A stretch of DNA of 64,000 nt, taken from positions 604,115 through 668,114 of the forward strand of contig NMRA01000101.1 in the NCBI GenBank assembly GCA_002633005.1, written 5' to 3'. Shown piece by piece: positions 58,590 through 64,000 of the stretch (the stretch's first letter is position 1; each line of letters opens with the position of its first letter). Position numbers and translations under genes: made by a program. Below the pieces are notes generated by a model. It was given only the letters and a program-made list of their open reading frames with translations, did no database searches and was not told where the DNA came from. Source of the stretch: Phoronis australis. Its lineage: Eukaryota > Phoronida > Phoronidae.

Positions 58590-59985
58590 GGCTTGCTGAC
58601 TACGTCACGCAGAGCATGCACAGCCTGAGCAGTGTGACACGTTCTTTCCAGCAACAACCTTCGTGGCGAAAACGTGAGAATTGCAATCGTCGATCTTTTT
58701 GTGATCTTTTTTCAATTAGAAGTTGGATAGCTGGTATTACGTCAAGCGGTACCAAAACCGATACGAACTTCCTACCTTTCCCATGAAGGTATACCAACTC
58801 ATATTTCCCTAGCATATACTGCTCAGCCTCGTCGTGCACTGCCTGAGTATAAGAGGCAGGGACCCAAGTATCGTTCATTGCATCTTCAAACTCACTCAAG
58901 AGCATTCTCGACGTTTCTTCTCCACAACGAGCATTAAACGGGGTCAGTCTAGAAACAACCAGACTGCGGAAAAAATGATTTTCTTGAATTTTAATTCAAT
59001 TTGTATACTTTGAATGGTGGATTCAATGTACATTTTGAGTTTTTTTACCTCACTCTCTTGAGGGAGTCTTGATGGTACTCTGCCCTTTTCAAGTGAAATT
59101 TTTACATAAATGTGTCTTACTCTAGGCTAGATCTCCGTAGAACTGTGCTCATAAGCTTTTCGGAAATTCTTTAACTCTTTCCTTTTGTTATCTTCCAGTG
59201 TTTCGTCACAGTGGCCATTCAAGGACTTTACAGACTTCAGTATCACTGCGTCTAACAATAGCTTTAGCTCATGTTTTTCGTTATTTCTGTTGCCTTTTTC
59301 AAGCTTCCTTATGGCACATACCATATCATCGGGATGGGACCGAGTTAACATATCTTCGCAGGACTTTTCCATCCCAACTAATTCTTTGAATTGTTTGAAA
59401 AGTCTGGCGATGGTTCGCATTTCGGTCATCACTACTTTTCTTACTTCGTCCTCCTTCCCGTTCTCATGCCGACGAAGATTGAAGTGGCGGTACCCTATCT
59501 TTCGGCAAAGGTCCCGTACTACGTCGTCTTGAAATCGGTTTAGGATGCTCTTGAAGTCTTTGTCTTTGTTGATTGTACCTAATTTAGAAGAGAGGAGGAG
59601 TCTGGGTTTGACAGGAAGTGGCCTTTCAGAATTATACCTGTGCCTATGGAAATGCAAAGTTTTGTAAAACCCCTTACACTCTTCACACACTTCTCAATTG
59701 GCTGTCATTCGTCGATTGTCGTTCCCGCATGCCTGGGTTTTCTTCTGCCTGCATATTTTTCACGTTAAATACATAGATCCCATCTTTCCGAACCCGATTG
59801 AAGAATGCGTTTTGGGATGATGCATCTTTTAACAAAATGTCACCAAGCTCGTCCTTATGGTTTCTCATCATGTGGCGCTTTAACTTACCAATTTTAACTA
59901 CAGTTTTACAATACTCGCAATTAAAGGGCATTACAGGAACTGGCCTTATTTTGTATTTCCGACAGCTAAACAAGAGGTTATTATG
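58590..59985 (-). pseudogene. Crypton-like tyrosine recombinase gene with C2H2 fingers
   Basis: Minus strand. Residues from 59973 give CEYCKTVVKIGKLKRHMMRNH (a C2H2 finger). A frame change at a GTGTGT run near 59690 leads to CEECKGFYKTLHFHRHRYN (second finger) and a helical core-binding-like region (RFQDDVVRDLCRKIG, TEMRTIARLFKQFKELVG). A further exon after a CCGCAG acceptor near 58966 gives SRLTPFNARCGEET, EFEDAMNDTWVP and LGKYELVYLHGKGRKFVSVL, which carry the first catalytic Arg region and the beta-strand region of tyrosine recombinases. The C-terminal catalytic H-x-x-R and Tyr are not seen. It resembles Crypton-derived proteins common in marine invertebrates. It lies inside the older copy of the SGNH-Ulp1 element and has broken it up. 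Confidence 0.68.
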
Positions 59986-60469
59986 CTTCTTTTAGTAAAT
60001 TTACTAAAAGAAGTATTTATACCCACTTACAAGAATCCGGCATCTTACACTGCGCTTTATTACTCAGGCAAAATACGTACTGATTTGTGTGATTGGATAT
60101 GTTTTTGTGGTTTCTTCTCATTCTGCATTGGAACTGAAAAAAAAATTGGTAAATTCAATTTCATGTTGAACACAAGTATTGTTCTTAATGAATGCCATAG
60201 CTAGGAGTAAAAGTGCATGATTAATGAAATTTCTTTTCTACAGTGAACATTGATTAGAGTCGAATGTTTTTTATTGTTTTCAAAAATTTTCAGACATTTG
60301 ACAACATTTAGTGCTCCAAAACGTCAATCCAAACATACTTGTATTTACCTTAACTGAGACAAACTGTTGAACAGCCACCTTCGTATTTAAAACTTATATC
60401 ACTCATAATTCATTTTGAAAAGTTCATTCGACATGCGGTCATGTGAAATCAAATCATTCCATGGTAAAA

Positions 60470-60630
60470 GTCTTGACAATATAGTAGGATCATCAAAATA
60501 CTGTCTTGTCCTAGTGATCTACATGCGATGGTCCTCTTGCAAGTCCTTCAGGTGGGCATAACTGGCAGTGTTGTTGGTTCCGGCATGGAGAACGACAGCA
60601 TGTGGCTGGGGTGAGGGGATACATTTTGCT
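60470..60630 (-). pseudogene. eroded SGNH hydrolase exon (block III), second copy
   Basis: HAVVLHAGTNNTASYAHLKD, then RTRQYFDDP and SRLLP, parallel to YAVILHAGTNDITKRHH, KTRQIFDGP and SSLLPR at 48506-48686. It contains a stop codon (after DHRM). Confidence 0.85.
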
Positions 60631-61249
60631 GAAAAATGTTGTAGTTCGACTGGCATTTAACTTCGAGTAGACTTTAAAATGTCACGCCACCGGGCTGTTC
60701 TGCTAGTCACCTTATCGTGAAACATATCAATATGCATAGTTAGCAACTCTGGGAGTCAACCGACCTGCCACTGACCATGCCCATCACAGCTATTAAAGTG
60801 AAGACTAGTGCAATAAATGTCATTTACTTGCATGATTCCCCCACCAAAAGAAATTAAAATGAATATCGGATCTGTTGACTCCCATTTAGTGACGATGCAC
60901 CCACATAACACCAGTATATAGCTGAGCTGAAGCATACTGTACAATCATTAATTTTAGTCATATTTTATTTGGTCATTTTCACCCAAATCGATGTACATGC
61001 GCACAGCTTTGCACCAAGGCTAAGCCCAATGCAGCACCATCTTTGGAAAGCATCGTAGTACAGTGTTAATGGATATTCATCTCTACCAACACTCAACTTG
61101 GGAGCTTGTTCCAGTTTGAAGTTTGTAATTAAGACTTACTGTACTTATGACTTGACATAATTTGAATGACATGAAGGCATAAAATCCTGATCTAAGATAT
61201 TGCGTCAACGACCCCAGTAATGAATCAGTAGCTTGCACATACCTGCAGC

Positions 61250-61347
61250 TTATGTAGTCACTTTTCTTCCTGGTTTTGCAATCATCTTTACATCCACATC
61301 ACTTGTTGATCTGACATACTTCAGGATACTATCAGTAACAATCAAAC
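61250..61347 (-). pseudogene. eroded SGNH hydrolase exon (block I), second copy
   Basis: After a TTTCTGCAG acceptor: LIVTDSILKYVRSTSDVDVK then MIAKPGRKV, parallel to VKVITDSIFKYIKSDRTISI at 48977-49082. It is one base out of phase relative to the intact exon, and a stop follows GRKVTT. Confidence 0.82.
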
Positions 61348-64000
61348 CTGCAGAAAGATGCAGTAACCTATCGATAAAACATGTAACCATTAAAATATGT
61401 TTTCTTAAGAGACATCAGGATTATAACAATATTTACCAAAATGCAATTCAATGACACCAGAGATGTGAATTAGTAGTATGAAGTTGATCAAAGCGAGTTT
61501 AAAAGACATGCTCATTGAATTTTTTTCTGATCCATTTAAGCCACAGGTGAATATGTACACATCTTCAAGTGTAGTATCCCCACCTTCAAAAGCTTTGTAA
61601 AACTTCTCTCAGAACTGACTGCAAGACTGTACAGTGCCAACGCAGTGGACAACAAGGCTAATACAAATATGGTCAGTTTCAAAAAACTAAAACCATCCTG
61701 ATTACCCCTCCCCCCTTTCTTTTGACTTCTTCACTGAAACCAAGCTGAAAACAGCTGTTCGTATTAAGCTGGAAAGAAGGCATCTGATTAACACTTTAGG
61801 CCGACATTACTTGGTTTGGCTGGACAATCCTTAATATGTTAACAAATCTTAATACGATAATCTGGTCACTAAACCTGATCCGTGTGTAACAAATTGTAAC
61901 AAACTGACCTGAAATTATGCAGAAATTTGATGAGTAATAAACAATGCTGAATTTGAGTTACGATCTGTAAAATCGTAGGTTTTAGAGTTGATATCTCTAA
62001 CTATTTTAACGTGTTCTCTGTTGCAATGCAGTTGCAGTGAAAACACTTCCCGGTGTTATCGTTACCTCCTGTTTTGTAGTCAAGAAATCCTGTTAATAAT
62101 ATTGCTTTTAACTTTACAATGAAATGTCGCTAATTTTCCAGCACAAAAGACTTGTAATGTCACCACGTTGATTTTTCCTAGATTCTAATGGTTGACGCCG
62201 GTAGCTGTATAATGTAGGTCATACGAAAGTTGCTTGATTAAGATTCTCCATTCTGCAGAAAGCCTGTATCAAGCGTGGGAGGTGGCATTCCATCCCTACA
62301 GTGGTCAGTGGTGGGTAAACAGGTTAAGGCTGTACAGATGAGAATGTACGTGATCGTTGCAGCTTTCCAACGGTAACCACTGCTAGTTTCTGGAGTAGGG
62401 CTGCACTAAACTTTGGAACCCATGTCTTCGACAGTTTCACACGATTTTCTCAGACACTGTTTGAGTTATTTATCGGTCACTTCTGCTTTAAAATGCCGAG
62501 AAATAAAGTGTATAAGCTACGGCAACAAAGGCAAACAACGTTTGCATATTGTATTTAGCATATGTAATACGATTGTTTCAAAAATACCTCGACAATTTGT
62601 ACTCACAAAAGTGGTAGGTTTAAGAGCATGTTTTCGAAAAACAAATACAAGATTATTTTTAGGTGTCTAAAGGTCGTTGAAATTACAATTATTAGTGCAG
62701 ACTTACGTGAAATTTTCGCTGATGAAAGTAGAGGATGCAAGCGTATCCTTTGGTCTTGAGATGGAACGCAGATGGGTAGAGTAGACTGACTTACGGTACT
62801 GCTCTTAATTAACCGACAAGGTTTGTCATCGAATTGTAGCGTTACGTTGAAAGGCCACTGTGTTCGCTGTGTAAGATTTCATTGTTCTCCTTAAAATGTC
62901 GGGGGCGTTGTTTTATTTGTTTAGAGACAGATTAGCGCTTGGGAAACACAGAAAATATATTTCGTCGCTAAAAAAGTAAAACAACGCGCCCGATGCGCAC
63001 CCTCATGGATATCGTTCATTCCCAGTGCCTTGTGGATACGAAACTGTTCTTGTTGGGTACCGAGATTGAAAAATCATAAGCTGGTCAAGACACAAACTGC
63101 TCCAATTAGGGTGTAGATACATCGTAGAGCACGGTATTGTCGACCGGAGATGAAATTGGTGACCCTGACGAGGAGTGGGTGACAATGAACCGGTTGCAAC
63201 CCATATAGTTTCAAAGAAAATTGTTCCCAGTCAAGTGTCAGAACCCAAGAGATACTTGTAGATTAAATTTGAAATATCAGATGCAGGTAAACTATCGAGG
63301 ACGAGTCCCACCTAGAAAGTCATGCGATGCATTCGGTGTTTTTGCTCCTCAACCAGTTTGAGGAACAGACTCTAGCAGTTGAAAAAGAAACCGATGCGTT
63401 TTGCTGTACGTACGTGTATAGACTGGATATTGCCAAGTGTGAAGATGAACCCGTTAATTTTGTAAGTCTGTTAATTTCAAAGAGCAACAGGCTACAATGG
63501 CCACATGTGAAAGCCCCCGCTCTTTTTGTGAGATGAAGACAGAAATGAAAAGAAACGTTCCTAAAAATGACATCTCTGTTTAACGATGCACTCGTTGTGC
63601 TATCTAGTCACATTGCTTGGTAGATGAGTACTGGATGTTGTGCACTTTCGATTGATCGTTCTCTGCCCTGGGGAGTGTCAAATCTCAACTGTCACTTCAT
63701 TCGAAAAAGAGACATGAGAGACTTGTGTCTTTATTACTCTTCTGTGTTGAGAGGGAGACCGCTCCGTCTGTTGACATTGAACGAATAAGTGGGCAATCGC
63801 AGTATGAAATCTCAGATGCATTATTATTTTGATGTGGTATCGAAGAATTTATGGTAATTGTGAACTCTGATACAAGCGTGAGATCAAATCGAACTTTGTG
63901 TTCAGCTAGAACTTTCTTAATTCGAGCTTGCGTCAATTGTAAGCCTATATTGTGTCACTTTCCCTTGTTTTATTTGGAGTACAGGGCAACTAATTTAGAC
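61348..64000. other. 2.6 kb with nothing recognised
   Basis: Possible right-hand part of the older SGNH-Ulp1 element, but no inverted repeat like GCAAACGCGACCCAGTCGCA was seen. ORFs at 62413, 63327 and 63697 have no domain. Confidence 0.35.

Noticed and set aside
1-64000. Bacterial features (operons, CRISPR, Shine-Dalgarno sites)
   Set aside because: None seen; gene structure, introns and transposon classes are all eukaryotic.

Overview
This is a eukaryotic, animal-type window. It has AT-rich non-coding DNA, spliced genes with consensus GT-AG boundaries, degenerate DNA transposons and retroelements, tRNA-like SINE heads, one assembly gap (27186-27737) and a one-base N join (23140). Nothing looks bacterial: I see no operons, Shine-Dalgarno sites or CRISPR arrays. 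The mix of THAP-bearing TTAA transposons, a BEL/Pao element, an IS4EU-like transposase, a Crypton-like recombinase and a Zisupton/KDZ-like element suggests a marine invertebrate. A cephalochordate or hemichordate is possible, but the species cannot be fixed from sequence alone.

The left third (674-13722, minus strand) holds a complete four-exon gene for a single-domain ATP-grasp ligase, related to carnosine synthase / amino-acid ligases. All junctions are phase 0 and the product is 456 residues. A Kolobok-like THAP element (9270-10538) and a GAT/ATC microsatellite lie in its introns. Upstream is a decayed BEL/Pao retrotransposon (about 14250-16470) with LTR, gag and protease remnants but no reverse transcriptase. 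From about 16.5 to 27.7 kb the DNA is mostly repeats: inverted-repeat MITEs, a long palindrome, SINE heads, a tiny fold-back insertion with a 10-bp target duplication, and a nested pair of transposons whose empty site is preserved in a neighbouring copy. At 32114-32699 the plus strand carries the first two exons of a type II membrane protein.

The standout is a 15.1-kb transposon at 35249-50348. It has 64-bp terminal inverted repeats and a near-perfect 9-bp target duplication (GAACGGCAC / GAACAGCAC). All its genes are on the minus strand. The first is a seven-exon SGNH/GDSL hydrolase whose frame and splice phases are fully consistent (44689-49082). Next come a short zinc-finger protein and a Ulp1-like (C48) cysteine protease. 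The protease appears to lead into a transposase-like region with a SWIM zinc finger, C2H2/CCCH-type fingers and a PHD finger. The transposase part is broken by frameshifts, a stop codon at a zinc-binding cysteine, and a MITE that itself contains a Kolobok-like element. An older, more decayed relative with the same SGNH, zinc-finger and Ulp1 modules in the same order lies at about 56.8-61.35 kb. It has itself been invaded by a Crypton-like tyrosine-recombinase gene (58.59-59.98 kb).

Between the two copies are a dispersed repeat (also at 12.1-12.4 kb), a LINE reverse-transcriptase 3' remnant (about 51.4-51.7 kb), a truncated Kolobok-like MITE (52.46-53.17 kb) and a THAP + DDE_Tnp_4 (IS4EU-type) transposase pseudogene (53.28-55.76 kb). 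I recognise nothing in the last 2.6 kb.
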